Position numbers and translations under genes: made by a program. From contig NZ_CP059139.1 of NCBI RefSeq assembly GCF_014109765.1, forward strand, positions 3,228,001 to 3,292,000: a stretch of DNA of 64,000 nucleotides. The letters run 5' to 3'. Below, in pieces: positions 9,337 to 18,405 of this stretch. Position 1 is the stretch's first letter. Each line of letters opens with the position of its first letter. Origin of the DNA: Pseudomonas berkeleyensis. Its GTDB lineage: Bacteria > Pseudomonadota > Gammaproteobacteria > Pseudomonadales > Pseudomonadaceae. The notes below the pieces were generated by a model. It ran no database searches, was not told the DNA's origin, and saw only the letters and a list, made by a program, of their open reading frames with translations.

Positions 9337-11352
9337 TCAAACCTGCAACAACCGATCCCGCAACTTCTGGATCTCGTCGCGCAGTTGCGCGGCGGCCTCG
9401 AACTCTAGATCACGCGCCAGGGCGTACATCTTCTCTTCCAGCTGACGAATACGCTTGGTGATCTCGCTCGGCGAACGCAGTTCGTTCTCGTAACGCGCGC
9501 GCTCCTCCGCCGCCTTGGCCATGCCCTTGCGCTTGTTGCTGCGCGCGCCAGGCACCACAGCGCCTTCAAGGATGTCCTTGACGTCCTTCTGCACGCCCTT
9601 GGGCACGATGCCATTGGCCTCGTTGAAGGCGATCTGCTTGGCGCGGCGGCGCTCGGTTTCATCGATGGCACGCTGCATCGAGCCCGTGATGTTGTCGCCG
9701 TAGAGAATCGCCTTGCCGTTGAGGTTACGCGCCGCACGGCCGATGGTCTGGATCAGCGAACGCTCACTACGCAGGAAACCCTCCTTGTCCGCATCGAGGA
9801 TCGCCACCAGTGACACCTCTGGCATATCCAGCCCCTCGCGCAGCAGGTTGATCCCCACCAGCACGTCGAAAGCGCCTAGACGCAGATCACGAATGATCTC
9901 CACGCGCTCGACGGTATCGATATCCGAGTGCAGGTAACGCACCTTGACGTCGTGATCGCCTAGGTAGTCGGTCAAGTCTTCCGCCATGCGCTTGGTCAAG
10001 GTGGTGACCAGCACGCGCTCGCCCACAGCCACACGCAAACGGATCTCCGACAGCAGGTCGTCGACCTGGGTACGCGCAGGACGCACCTCCAGTTGAGGGT
10101 CGACCAAGCCTGTCGGCCGTACCACCTGCTCGACGACGCGCCCGGCATGCTCCGCCTCATAAGGCCCAGGCGTCGCCGAAACGAAGATGGTCTGCGGACT
10201 GGCCGCCTCCCACTCCTCGAAACGCATCGGCCGGTTGTCCAGCGCCGAAGGCAGGCGGAAGCCGTATTCCACCAGCGTCTCCTTGCGTGAACGGTCGCCC
10301 TTGTACATCGCACCAACCTGCGGCACCGAGACGTGGGATTCGTCGATCACCAGCAGTGCTTCGTCGGGCAGGTAGTCGTACAGAGTGGGTGGCGGCGCAC
10401 CTGCCGGACGACCAGAGAGATAGCGCGAGTAGTTTTCGATGCCGTTGCAGTAGCCCAGTTCGAGGATCATTTCCAGATCGAAGCGCGTGCGCTGCTCCAG
10501 GCGCTGCGCCTCCACCAGCTTGTTCGCGCCGCGCAGGTATTCCAGGCGCTGCTGCAGCTCGACCTTGATGTGCTCCACCGCCTCCAGCAGCGTCTCGCGT
10601 GGCGTGACGTAGTGACTCTTCGGATAGAAGGTGAAACGCGGCAGTTTCTGGATCACCTCACCGGTGAGCGGATCGAAAGCGCTGATGCTCTCCACCTCGT
10701 CGTCGAACAGCTCGACGCGAATGGCCTCCAGGTCCGACTCTGCAGGGAATACATCGATCACATCGCCGCGCACACGAAACGTCGCGCGGGCAAAATCCAT
10801 ATCATTGCGCGTGTACTGCAGCTCAGCCAGGCGGCGCAGCAATGCGCGCTGATCCATCTTGTCGCCACGATCGAGGTGCAACACCATTTTCAGGTACTCC
10901 TCGGGGCTGCCCAGGCCGTAGATCGAGGATACGGTGCAGACCACGATGACGTCCTTGCGCTCAATCAGCGCCTTGGTTGCCGATAGGCGCATCTGCTCGA
11001 TATGGTCGTTGATCGACGCATCCTTCTCGATGAAGGTATCCGACGACGGCACATAGGCTTCCGGCTGGTAGTAGTCGTAGTAAGAGACGAAATACTCCAC
11101 CGCGTTGTTCGGGAAGAACGCCTTGAACTCACCATAGAGCTGCGCCGCCAGGGTCTTGTTCGGCGCCAGAACCAGAGTCGGACGCTGCACCTTGGAAATC
11201 ACGTTGGCAATGGAAAAGGTCTTGCCCGAGCCCGTCACGCCAAGCAGGGTCTGGTGCGACAGACCGGCTTCCAGCCCCTCAACCATCTGCCGAATCGCCT
11301 CGGGCTGATCGCCAGCAGGTTTGAAGCGGGTCACCAACTGAAACTCGGACAT
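9337..11352 (-). CDS. uvrB: Excinuclease ABC subunit B
   Basis: UvrB, 671 residues, the DNA-damage verification helicase of nucleotide excision repair that works with UvrA and UvrC. Walker A is GVTGSGKT (38-45), the beta-hairpin sequence [12 protein letters not shown] follows, the DEAD-like box is VIDESH, and the C-terminal UVR domain that contacts UvrC is present ([22 protein letters not shown] begins it in part). I chose the ATG at 11352 ([10 protein letters not shown]) because it matches the family start; the frame is open further upstream without homology. It is divergent from the aminotransferase gene. Confidence 0.98.
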   Translation of the reverse strand: MSEFQLVTRFKPAGDQPEAIRQMVEGLEAGLSHQTLLGVTGSGKTFSIANVISKVQRPTLVLAPNKTLAAQLYGEFKAFFPNNAVEYFVSYYDYYQPEAYVPSSDTFIEKDASINDHIEQMRLSATKALIERKDVIVVCTVSSIYGLGSPEEYLKMVLHLDRGDKMDQRALLRRLAELQYTRNDMDFARATFRVRGDVIDVFPAESDLEAIRVELFDDEVESISAFDPLTGEVIQKLPRFTFYPKSHYVTPRETLLEAVEHIKVELQQRLEYLRGANKLVEAQRLEQRTRFDLEMILELGYCNGIENYSRYLSGRPAGAPPPTLYDYLPDEALLVIDESHVSVPQVGAMYKGDRSRKETLVEYGFRLPSALDNRPMRFEEWEAASPQTIFVSATPGPYEAEHAGRVVEQVVRPTGLVDPQLEVRPARTQVDDLLSEIRLRVAVGERVLVTTLTKRMAEDLTDYLGDHDVKVRYLHSDIDTVERVEIIRDLRLGAFDVLVGINLLREGLDMPEVSLVAILDADKEGFLRSERSLIQTIGRAARNLNGKAILYGDNITGSMQRAIDETERRRAKQIAFNEANGIVPKGVQKDVKDILEGAVVPGARSNKRKGMAKAAEERARYENELRSPSEITKRIRQLEEKMYALARDLEFEAAAQLRDEIQKLRDRLLQV

Positions 11353-11597
11353 GCAGCACCTCGACAAATGGCTGTGACGTATCCATTCGGACTGCGTCAA
11401 AAGCCATGAATTGCAGGGCGATCTGGCGATACCGTCAGGCAAAGTCAAATTACCTGGCAAAAGGCCTTAATTCAGGGCTTTGCGCTGTCGCCCCCTGGAT
11501 TCAGGGTCGTTATACTAACGTCCCGTTTACGCGCCCCCTAGCGCTTTTGTCGGGGACGCCTGGCCACCCACCCCTCACTCGAGTTGCCGCACCCATC

Positions 11598-12794
11598 ATG
11601 AGTCTCTTCTCTGCCGTCGAAATGGCTCCGCGCGATCCCATCCTGGGCCTCAACGAAGCATTCAACGCGGACACCCGCACGACCAAGGTCAACCTTGGCG
11701 TGGGCGTCTACTACAACGAAGAGGGGCGAATTCCGCTGCTGCGCGCCGTCGCAGAAGCCGAAAAAGCGCGCATCGAGGCTCACGCTCCGCGTGGCTACCT
11801 GCCGATCGAAGGCATCGCCGCTTACGACAAGGCTGTGCAGGAACTGCTGTTCGGCAAGGGCGCAGCCCTTATCGAAGCCGGCCGGGTGATCACCACCCAA
11901 GCCCTGGGCGGTACTGGTGCCCTGAAGATCGGCGCCGACTTCCTCAAGCGCCTGCTGCCAGACGCCACCGTGGCCATCAGTGACCCGAGCTGGGAAAACC
12001 ACCGCGCCCTGTTCGAGTCCGCCGGTTTCCCGGTGCAGAACTACCGCTACTACGATCCGTTCAGCAACGGCGTGAACCGCGGCGGCATGCTCGAAGACCT
12101 GCGCAACCTGCCGGCGCGCTCCATCGTCGTGCTGCATGCCTGCTGCCACAATCCCACCGGCGTAGACCTGCAACTGGAAGACTGGAAAGCCGTGCTGGAA
12201 GTGCTGCGCGAGCGTGAGCACGTGCCCTTCCTCGACATCGCCTACCAAGGCTTCGGTGACGGCATCGACCAGGACGCCGAAGCCGTGCGCCTGTTCGCAG
12301 AGTCGGGTCTGGAATTCTTCGTATCCAGCTCCTTCTCCAAATCGTTCTCGTTGTATGGCGAGCGTGTCGGCGCCCTGTCGCTGGTCACCAGCAGCCGCGA
12401 AGAATCGAGCCGTGTACTGTCGCAACTCAAGCGCGTGATCCGCACTAACTACTCCAACCCGCCGACCCACGGCGCCACCGTGGTCGCCAGCGTGCTCAAC
12501 AGCCCCGAGCTGCGCGCCATGTGGGAAGCCGAGCTGGGCGAAATGCGCGACCGCATTCGCAGCATGCGCCTGGCCATGGTCGAGCAACTGGCGGCACTGG
12601 GTGCCAAGCGCGACTTCGGTTTCGTTGCCGAGCAACGCGGCATGTTCTCCTACTCCGGCCTTACCGTGGAGCAAGTGGAACGCCTCAAGGAAGAGTTTGG
12701 CATCTACGCCGTCGGCACCGGCCGCATCTGCGTCGCCGCGCTGAACAACGGCAACCTGGATAGCGTCACCCGCGCCATCCACGCCGTGCTGTAA
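11598..12794 (+). CDS. tyrB: Aromatic/aspartate amino acid aminotransferase
   Basis: A 398-residue class I PLP-dependent aminotransferase. The PLP lysine is K248 in SSSFSKSFSLYGERVG, the cofactor Asp is in FLDIAYQG and the substrate pocket includes HNPTG. The start MSLFSAVEMAPRDP is the usual family start; the frame is open upstream but has no family similarity. It should transaminate tyrosine/phenylalanine and perhaps aspartate with 2-oxoglutarate. The uvrB-aminotransferase-tRNA-Asn order is conserved in Pseudomonas. Whether it is tyrB- or aspC-like in specificity is not decided by sequence. Confidence 0.92.
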   Translation: MSLFSAVEMAPRDPILGLNEAFNADTRTTKVNLGVGVYYNEEGRIPLLRAVAEAEKARIEAHAPRGYLPIEGIAAYDKAVQELLFGKGAALIEAGRVITTQALGGTGALKIGADFLKRLLPDATVAISDPSWENHRALFESAGFPVQNYRYYDPFSNGVNRGGMLEDLRNLPARSIVVLHACCHNPTGVDLQLEDWKAVLEVLREREHVPFLDIAYQGFGDGIDQDAEAVRLFAESGLEFFVSSSFSKSFSLYGERVGALSLVTSSREESSRVLSQLKRVIRTNYSNPPTHGATVVASVLNSPELRAMWEAELGEMRDRIRSMRLAMVEQLAALGAKRDFGFVAEQRGMFSYSGLTVEQVERLKEEFGIYAVGTGRICVAALNNGNLDSVTRAIHAVL

Positions 12795-12855
12795 GCCTCT
12801 GCGATAGACAAAAACGCCGGCCCATACGCCGCATGCGTCATACCACGACGCCGCT

Positions 12856-12920
12856 GTAGGAGGGGCTTCAGCCGCGATCTATTGCAGGCAGATGGCTGTC
12901 GCGGCTAAAGCCCCTCCTAC
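12856..12920. repeat. Palindromic REP-type element
   Basis: Two 22-base arms (starting GTAGGAGGGGCTTCAG and ending AAGCCCCTCCTAC) match at 21 of 22 positions around a 21-base centre. It lies downstream of the aminotransferase gene and could form a strong hairpin in its transcript. Confidence 0.85.
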
Positions 12921-12973
12921 GCCCCCCCTGCTGAACGCCCGAATCGTAGCAACGTAGAAGTCATACCAAAGTG

Positions 12974-13001
12974 TTGACTTCTCTTTTTTAATCAGTAACA
13001 T
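12974..13001 (+). promoter_or_regulatory. Promoter of tRNA-Asn
   Basis: A -35 box TTGACT (12974-12979) and a -10 box TAACAT (12996-13001) with a 16-base spacer stand 12 bases before the tRNA. The -10 is the same as in the Ala/Glu tRNA promoter. Confidence 0.8.
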
Positions 13002-13013
13002 ACGCGCCGTTGT

Positions 13014-13089
13014 TCCGCGATAGCTCAGTCGGTAGAGCAAATGACTGTTAATCATTGGGTCCCTGGTTCGAGTCCAGGTCGCGGAGCCA
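13014..13089 (+). tRNA. tRNA-Asn(GTT)
   Basis: A 76-base tRNA with encoded CCA. The anticodon loop CTGTTAA gives anticodon GTT, and the acceptor stem TCCGCGA pairs with TCGCGGA. In Pseudomonas a tRNA-Asn stands at this position between uvrB/tyrB and wbpM. Confidence 0.97.
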
Positions 13090-13098
13090 AATTCAAGA

Positions 13099-13125
13099 AA
13101 CCCAGCCTAAGCGCTGGGTTTTTTA
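13099..13125 (+). terminator. Terminator of tRNA-Asn
   Basis: The stem CCCAGC/GCTGGG with a short loop is followed by six T. It lies 9 bases past the CCA end. Confidence 0.9.
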
Positions 13126-13484
13126 TTGCCTGTGGACTCTCACCTGGGACTATGTCCCAGGTTATTCGCTTCGCTCACCCCTTCGGGGCTGTACTGTCGA
13201 GGTCATCACTTAAGGATGGTCTGAAATAGTCGCTATTCCCGCGCAGGCGGGACAGCGACTTCATCGCTGAACAGAGCTTGTGCTGGCCCAAAAGGGATAA
13301 TCCAGCCCCCGCAGCACCTGGATTCGCACATTCACGAGAGTGGCGGCGTGGAGCTTTTTCAGGGTTTCGTTAGCTCATTTATTGTACCGAGCTATTCACC
13401 TACTACGACCTCAAAAACGCGACGCTCCGTAGGGGGCGCCATGCGCACCGACTCCTCCACACAACAATTTCTTGCACGCCAAAA
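13126..13484. other. Intergenic stretch without a gene
   Basis: No coding region is supported. It contains a perfect short palindrome CCTGGGAC-TAT-GTCCCAGG (13143-13161) and a half-unit of the REP-like sequence seen at 3787 (CGTAGGGGGCGCCATGCGCAC, about 13428-13448). Base composition is more AT-rich in the second half. This is the seam between conserved core genes and the O-antigen side. Confidence 0.5.
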
Positions 13485-13513
13485 ACGCAAAAGGCCGGTC
13501 AAAAGACCGGCCC
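13485..13513 (-). terminator. Terminator of the comEA-like gene
   Basis: On the minus strand GGGCCGGTC-TTTT-GACCGGCC forms a strong hairpin followed by TTTTGCGTTTTT, 22 bases past the stop codon. Confidence 0.88.
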
Positions 13514-13534
13514 ATATGGAAACGCCGCCCGGCG

Positions 13535-13858
13535 TCAGTTCACACTCAACTTATCGCGATTTTTCTCTAGCGTCGCCTCACCGATACCCTTGACCTCAAG
13601 TAACTCATCGACCGAGGCAAAATTACCGTGCTCCTCTCGGTAAGCCACAATCGCTTGCGCCTTTGTCGCTCCAATACCCAAAAGCTCGCGCTGCAAGGTT
13701 GCAGCATCAGCGGTATTCAGATTGACCACAGCAACCTGCGCCACCTGAACAGTAGCCGGTTTGGCACTTTCGGTTTTCGGAGTTTCAGCTGCGGCTGCAG
13801 CCAGAGAGAAAGAAGCGAGAACAGCGAACAGGACGGAAGATAGGCTGAGTCTTAGCAT
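13535..13858 (-). CDS. ComEA-like secreted helix-hairpin-helix protein
   Basis: A 107-residue protein with an N-terminal signal peptide (hydrophobic residues about 4-22, cleavage after AAAAAE region) and a C-terminal double helix-hairpin-helix: VNLNTADAATLQRELLGIG and VDELLEVKGIGEATLEK. Proteins of this form bind double-stranded DNA without sequence specificity; ComEA is the periplasmic DNA receptor in natural transformation. It stands alone here, without other competence genes. Its position after wbpM is conserved in Pseudomonas, where its role is not well defined. Confidence 0.85.
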   Translation of the reverse strand: MLRLSLSSVLFAVLASFSLAAAAAETPKTESAKPATVQVAQVAVVNLNTADAATLQRELLGIGATKAQAIVAYREEHGNFASVDELLEVKGIGEATLEKNRDKLSVN

Positions 13859-13887
13859 GATTGCATTCCTTTGTCGTAAGTAGATCC

Positions 13888-13910
13888 CAGTGAGGTTTCA
13901 AACCCCACTT
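13888..13910 (-). terminator. Weak hairpin after wbpM
   Basis: The arms AGTGGGGTTT and AAACCTCACT are separated by one base and have one mismatch. There is no T run, so it may only stabilise the 3' end of the O-antigen transcript. Confidence 0.35.
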
Positions 13911-13952
13911 GAATCAACCTAGACGCTATCTTCCAGCTGTCAAATCGACGTC

Positions 13953-15935
13953 TCAACGCTCCCGGTTTCTGAGGTGAATCCAGTCGACAATCTCACCCTC
14001 CGGCACATAACCATGCACCACCTCACGCAACAGGAGACGCACACGGGCGTAATCATCCTCATCGACTGCATCCAGCAACCCCTGCAAGCGCGTTTTGAGC
14101 CCCTCCCAAGGCAGCATGTCCTCCTCGGCACGCATGATCATCGGATGCTCAGTCGGCTTTACATCCTCGCCGATCAGCAACTCCTCATAGAGTTTTTCAC
14201 CAGGCCGAAGACCAGTGAACTCGATGGCGATATCACCATGTGGGTTACACTCATCACGCACGCTCAAGCCGGACAGCCGAATCATCTTCTCAGCAAGATC
14301 GGCGATCTTCACTGGCTCCCCCATATCCAGCACGAACACATCACCACCCAGCCCTAACGAACCAGCCTGAATGACCAGCTGTGCCGCCTCAGGGATCGTC
14401 ATGAAATAGCGCGTGATATTCGGGTGAGTCACCGTCACCGGCCCACCTTGCTTGATCTGCTCCCTGAACAGCGGAATAACCGACCCAGAAGAACCAAGCA
14501 CATTACCGAAGCGCACCATAGTGAAACGGGTCTTGTTGACATGATGAACACCTGATTCATCACCGAACAGCAACGGCGCAGACTCACGACTCAATGCCTG
14601 CAGAACCATCTCAGCCAGACGCTTGGTGCTACCCATCACATTTGTAGGCCGCACCGCCTTGTCGGTAGAGATCAGAACAAAATTAGCAACACCCGCCTTG
14701 ATCGACGCCTGCGCGGCATTGAGCGTACCGACCAGGTTATTGAGTACACCCTCAGCAACGTTATGCTCGACCATTGGCACATGCTTGTAGGCGGCAGCGT
14801 GATAAACGGTGTTGACGCGCCAGGTCTGCAGAATGTCGAACAAACGCTCGACATTACGGATAGAACCCAGAATCGGCACCAGCTTGATCGGCAGCGACTC
14901 CCGATCGATACGCTGCTGCAGCTCGCCATGGATACTGTAGAGGTTGAACTCGCTGTGTTCGAAGAGCAGCAAGGTTCGCGCACCGCTGGCGAGAATCTGC
15001 CGACACAGCTCCGAACCAATGGAACCACCAGCACCGGTTACCAGAACGACCTGATCCTTGATGCAGCGCTGGAATAAATCCTGGCGCGGAGGTACTGCGT
15101 CGCGGCCCAGGAGGTCGGCGATATCGACTTCCTGAAGATCTTCGACCTTCACTCGCCCGCTGGCGAGATCCATGAATCCAGGGATACTGCGCACGTGCAG
15201 GGGGTGGCATTCAAGAGCGGCGAGGATCTCCCGCCGACGGGCCCGGGATGCAGAAGGAATAGCCAGCAGCAGCTCACGCGCTCCGGTCTCTTCGATCATC
15301 CGCCCAACATGCTTCGGGGCATAGACCTTGACTCCAGCGATAACCCTGCCGCCCAAACTGACATCATCGTCAATGAAGGCCACCGGTTTCATACTGTGAC
15401 TCATGCGCAATGCAGAGAGCAGTTGATTTCCCGCAGCCCCCGCGCCGTATATCGCCACCTTGACCGACTGAACCGACTGACGACCGGGCGGGAACAACTC
15501 ACCGCTAAAGTACTGGCGCATGAGCAGACGCAGCCCACCAACGAACAGCAAAGAGATTGCCCAATAGATGAATACAACCGATCGAGGCATCAGTTCTTCA
15601 GGCTGAATCAAGTAGATCACAACAGCCAATAGAAGCGCCGATAAACTGATCGCATTGAATATCGTCATGAGCGCCGCGCTGCTGAAATAACGCAGAACCG
15701 CGCGATAAAGGCCAAAGCGCACGAACAAGGGAATTGCTGTCGCCGGAGCGGCAACGAATAACCACAGGTACTCCCCAAAAGGATCAATCAGTACCGATGT
15801 TCCCAAACGCACAAAAAATGCCAGCCAGAGTGCGAGCCATAGCAAAAGCACATCGACCATGACCTGAAGAAGGCGTTTCCTGCCCCGAGGAAGCTCCAGC
15901 AATACCTGGCGCACTCGATCTATTGAGTTACTCAT
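13953..15935 (-). CDS. wbpM: WbpM/PglF-type UDP-GlcNAc 4,6-dehydratase
   Basis: A 660-residue inner-membrane enzyme. Four hydrophobic helices fill residues 25-140, a first nucleotide-binding domain follows (YGAGAAGNQL, 163-172) and the catalytic SDR domain starts at VTGAGGSIGS (299-308). In place of the usual catalytic Tyr there is Met: STDK ... NVMGSTK, Met434 and Lys438, as in the large membrane SDRs of this family. It converts UDP-GlcNAc to the 4-keto-6-deoxy sugar. It is the last gene of the O-antigen operon, 22 bases after the PglE-like gene. The product can feed bacillosamine, QuiNAc or FucNAc; the neighbours argue for bacillosamine. Confidence 0.95.
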   Translation of the reverse strand: MSNSIDRVRQVLLELPRGRKRLLQVMVDVLLLWLALWLAFFVRLGTSVLIDPFGEYLWLFVAAPATAIPLFVRFGLYRAVLRYFSSAALMTIFNAISLSALLLAVVIYLIQPEELMPRSVVFIYWAISLLFVGGLRLLMRQYFSGELFPPGRQSVQSVKVAIYGAGAAGNQLLSALRMSHSMKPVAFIDDDVSLGGRVIAGVKVYAPKHVGRMIEETGARELLLAIPSASRARRREILAALECHPLHVRSIPGFMDLASGRVKVEDLQEVDIADLLGRDAVPPRQDLFQRCIKDQVVLVTGAGGSIGSELCRQILASGARTLLLFEHSEFNLYSIHGELQQRIDRESLPIKLVPILGSIRNVERLFDILQTWRVNTVYHAAAYKHVPMVEHNVAEGVLNNLVGTLNAAQASIKAGVANFVLISTDKAVRPTNVMGSTKRLAEMVLQALSRESAPLLFGDESGVHHVNKTRFTMVRFGNVLGSSGSVIPLFREQIKQGGPVTVTHPNITRYFMTIPEAAQLVIQAGSLGLGGDVFVLDMGEPVKIADLAEKMIRLSGLSVRDECNPHGDIAIEFTGLRPGEKLYEELLIGEDVKPTEHPMIMRAEEDMLPWEGLKTRLQGLLDAVDEDDYARVRLLLREVVHGYVPEGEIVDWIHLRNRER

Positions 15936-15957
15936 CCTTCTGTCCTTCGGATTGCAT

Positions 15958-17139
15958 TCACTTACCGCTCACCGCTTCAGACATGACATCCCCCAACACC
16001 TGAACGGTTTTCTCCAATTCCAGATCCGTCAAGGTTGGGTGCACCATGAACATGAGGCTGGTCTCACCCAATTCGCGAGCAACTGTCAGATGAGGCTCCG
16101 GACGCCAGCCAGTACCTTCGAATGCTCGCTCCAGGTAGACCTCCGAGCAAGAACCCGAGAATGCGGGAACGCCGCGAGAATTGATCGCCTCCAGAACTCT
16201 ATCTCTCGACCAATCGCCTTGAAGAGCTTCAGGCTTGACGAACACATAACACTTATATGCTGCATGCCCAATGTCACTTGGCAAGACAGGCACTCGCAAT
16301 CCTGGCATGGCGCCTGCCGCAGCCCATATACGCTGGGCGTTGGCCAATCGCCGAGAGTGCCAGAGCGGCATCCTGTCTAGCTGAATACGACCAATAACGG
16401 CCTGGACTTCTATCATCCGCCAGTTGGTACCGAAACTCTCATGCAGCCAGCGAAAACCAGGCGTATGTTCACGTTCGTAGACCGCCTCCCAGCTCTTTCC
16501 ATGATCCTTGAACGACCACATTCGTGACCACAGATCAGGGCAATCGGTCGTGACCATGCCGCCCTCACCCCCGGTGGTCATGATCTTGTCCTGACAGAAC
16601 GACCAGGCCCCCACATGACCGATAGTTCCGACCGAGCGCCCTTTGTAAGAGGCACCATGGGCCTGCGCACAATCCTCGACGACCTTCAGGTCGTGCTTCT
16701 CGGCAAGGGCCATGATCGGATCCATATCACAGGGCCAACCCGCAAGATGCACACAGATCACAGCTTTGGTACGAGGTGTCAAAACCGCCTTGATCGTTTC
16801 TGCTGTAATGTTCTGTGAGTCAGGATCCACTTCGGCAAATACCGGGATAGCCCCTGCATTGACGATACATGAAACGGAAGCCAGGAACGTCCGGGGCGTT
16901 ACCACGACCTCATCTCCCGAACCGATCCCCAGAGCCTTGAGAGCCAGATCCAGAGCCACGGTGCCGTTCGCCAATGCCACGGCATAGCGTGCGCCAACCC
17001 ACGAGGCGAACTCTCGCTCGAACTGCCGGCATTGATCGCCCGTCCAATAGTTGACTCGATTGGAAAGAATGACATCTCGAGCGGCATCCGCTTCTTCGAC
17101 GGAAAAGGACGGCCAAGGAGAAAAAGGGCTATTCAACAC
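15958..17139 (-). CDS. DegT/DnrJ/EryC1-type sugar aminotransferase, PglE-like
   Basis: A PLP-dependent nucleotide-sugar aminotransferase of about 393 residues. The cofactor lysine is in FCQDKIMTTGGEGG, and the conserved EDCAQAHGA segment is present. I place the start at GTG 17139, preceded by AGAG; the frame is open back to a TTG at 17187 that has no ribosome site. It lies between a PglD-type acetyltransferase and WbpM, so the likely reaction is transfer of an amino group to C4 of the UDP-4-keto-6-deoxy-GlcNAc made by WbpM. The exact start is uncertain. Confidence 0.88.
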   Translation of the reverse strand: MLNSPFSPWPSFSVEEADAARDVILSNRVNYWTGDQCRQFEREFASWVGARYAVALANGTVALDLALKALGIGSGDEVVVTPRTFLASVSCIVNAGAIPVFAEVDPDSQNITAETIKAVLTPRTKAVICVHLAGWPCDMDPIMALAEKHDLKVVEDCAQAHGASYKGRSVGTIGHVGAWSFCQDKIMTTGGEGGMVTTDCPDLWSRMWSFKDHGKSWEAVYEREHTPGFRWLHESFGTNWRMIEVQAVIGRIQLDRMPLWHSRRLANAQRIWAAAGAMPGLRVPVLPSDIGHAAYKCYVFVKPEALQGDWSRDRVLEAINSRGVPAFSGSCSEVYLERAFEGTGWRPEPHLTVARELGETSLMFMVHPTLTDLELEKTVQVLGDVMSEAVSGK

Positions 17140-17194
17140 AAAGAGATCTCTATTTGACGAGCGCAACAGCACGGAACTGGCACGCAATAAATAA

Positions 17195-17809
17195 CTACAT
17201 GTCCCGGGCCGGAACCCCTACGACGGTGGTTCCTTCCACTACATCACCAATAACTGCCGCACCGGCGCCGACAATGGCGTCCGCACCGATCCGGGCAAGC
17301 TGGCGAACGCTTGCACCTATGCCAACCCACGCCGCCTCGCCGACTACGACCCCCCCGGCAAGGTTCGCGCCCGGACTTACATGAACACCGTCACCCAGCA
17401 CACAATCATGATCGACGCTGCACATCGTGTTAAGGATACAGCCCTCCCCAACTCGCGCGAACGCATTGATCACGACCCCCGCAAAAACGACGCAACCAGC
17501 ACCTAAGACGGAATGTCGACTTATGCTGGCACTGGGATGAATCAATGTCGCAAGCCTTAACCCTGTTTCACGAATCAATGCCAGCTTGGCAAGGCGCGTA
17601 CGGTTATGACCGATGGCAACGATCGCCGCGTCGAAATGCCTCCCTTGCTTCAGAAGATCCGCCAGATCGCCTTCAACTGACCAAGCACCATTGGATCGCA
17701 CCTCGGGGAATGCATCATCAAAAAACGAAACGTCCCAGCCGCACAACTCAGCAAGATCAGCGGCAACCTTGCCATGCCCACTGGCCCCCAAAATCGCCAG
17801 GCGTTTCAT
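17195..17809 (-). CDS. PglD-type sugar N-acetyltransferase
   Basis: A 204-residue acetyltransferase. The N-terminal Rossmann-like UDP-binding part (MKRLAILGASGHGKV) is followed by a left-handed beta-helix made of hexapeptide repeats (from about residue 90). His134 in SVDHDC matches the catalytic His of PglD. The predicted reaction is N-acetylation of the 4-amino group to give UDP-N,N'-diacetylbacillosamine. The ATG overlaps the stop codon of the pglC-like gene (ATGA). A G7 run on the coding strand (17350-17356) encodes two Gly. Confidence 0.9.
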   Translation of the reverse strand: MKRLAILGASGHGKVAADLAELCGWDVSFFDDAFPEVRSNGAWSVEGDLADLLKQGRHFDAAIVAIGHNRTRLAKLALIRETGLRLATLIHPSASISRHSVLGAGCVVFAGVVINAFARVGEGCILNTMCSVDHDCVLGDGVHVSPGANLAGGVVVGEAAWVGIGASVRQLARIGADAIVGAGAAVIGDVVEGTTVVGVPARDM

Positions 17810-18405
17810 TTCTCCCCCCCGGTGAACTTGCTGGCAGTGGCCTGCCCATCCGCACTGATCCCCTCGCGCACGAACACTTTCTTCACCGTCAGCAACAGAA
17901 TACGAATGTCGAGCAGCAACGAACGGTTGTCCACATACCACACATCCAGGGCGAACTTCTCTGACCAACTCAGCGCATTGCGTCCGTTCACCTGAGCCCA
18001 ACCGGTGATTCCGGGGCGCACCTCATGGCGCCGCGCCTGTTCGGCGCTATATAGCGGCAGGTATTCCATCAGCAAGGGACGTGGCCCCACCAGACTCATC
18101 TCGCCCTTGAGTACATTCCACAACTCGGGAAGCTCATCCAGACTGGTGGCTCGCAGCAAGCGACCGAAGCGGGTAAGACGAACGTCGTCAGGCAATGGAT
18201 TGCCTTGCGCATCCAGCGCATCGAGCATGGTACGGAACTTGACCATCATGAACGGCCGGCCATGCATCCCGGGACGCTGCTGCCTGAACAAGGCCGGAGA
18301 GCCGAGGTTGGTACGCACCAGCACATAGAGAATCAGCAGCACCGGCCAGAGCAGCAGCAGCGCCAGGGCACTGCATACGATATCGAAAACCCGCTTGAAG
18401 CTCAT
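17806..18405 (-). CDS. PglC-type phosphoglycosyl transferase
   Basis: A 199-residue monotopic sugar-1-phosphate transferase that starts an O-unit by moving phospho-sugar from UDP-sugar to undecaprenyl phosphate. A single re-entrant N-terminal hydrophobic helix (about 9-30) is followed by the catalytic core: RTMLDA, the Asp-Glu dyad D90-E91 in TSLDELPE, and GPRP near 107-110. The short form without extra membrane helices matches PglC/WeeH rather than WbaP. Start and stop overlap both neighbours by four bases. A G7 run lies near the 3' end (17814-17820). Confidence 0.93.
   Translation of the reverse strand: MSFKRVFDIVCSALALLLLWPVLLILYVLVRTNLGSPALFRQQRPGMHGRPFMMVKFRTMLDALDAQGNPLPDDVRLTRFGRLLRATSLDELPELWNVLKGEMSLVGPRPLLMEYLPLYSAEQARRHEVRPGITGWAQVNGRNALSWSEKFALDVWYVDNRSLLLDIRILLLTVKKVFVREGISADGQATASKFTGGEK

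Noticed and set aside
11340..11600. LexA-type operator before uvrB
   Set aside because: I looked for CTG-N10-CAG in the divergent region and found no convincing match.
13041..13229. Short plus-strand frame running through tRNA-Asn and its terminator
   Set aside because: It overlaps the tRNA body and terminator, so it cannot be a gene.
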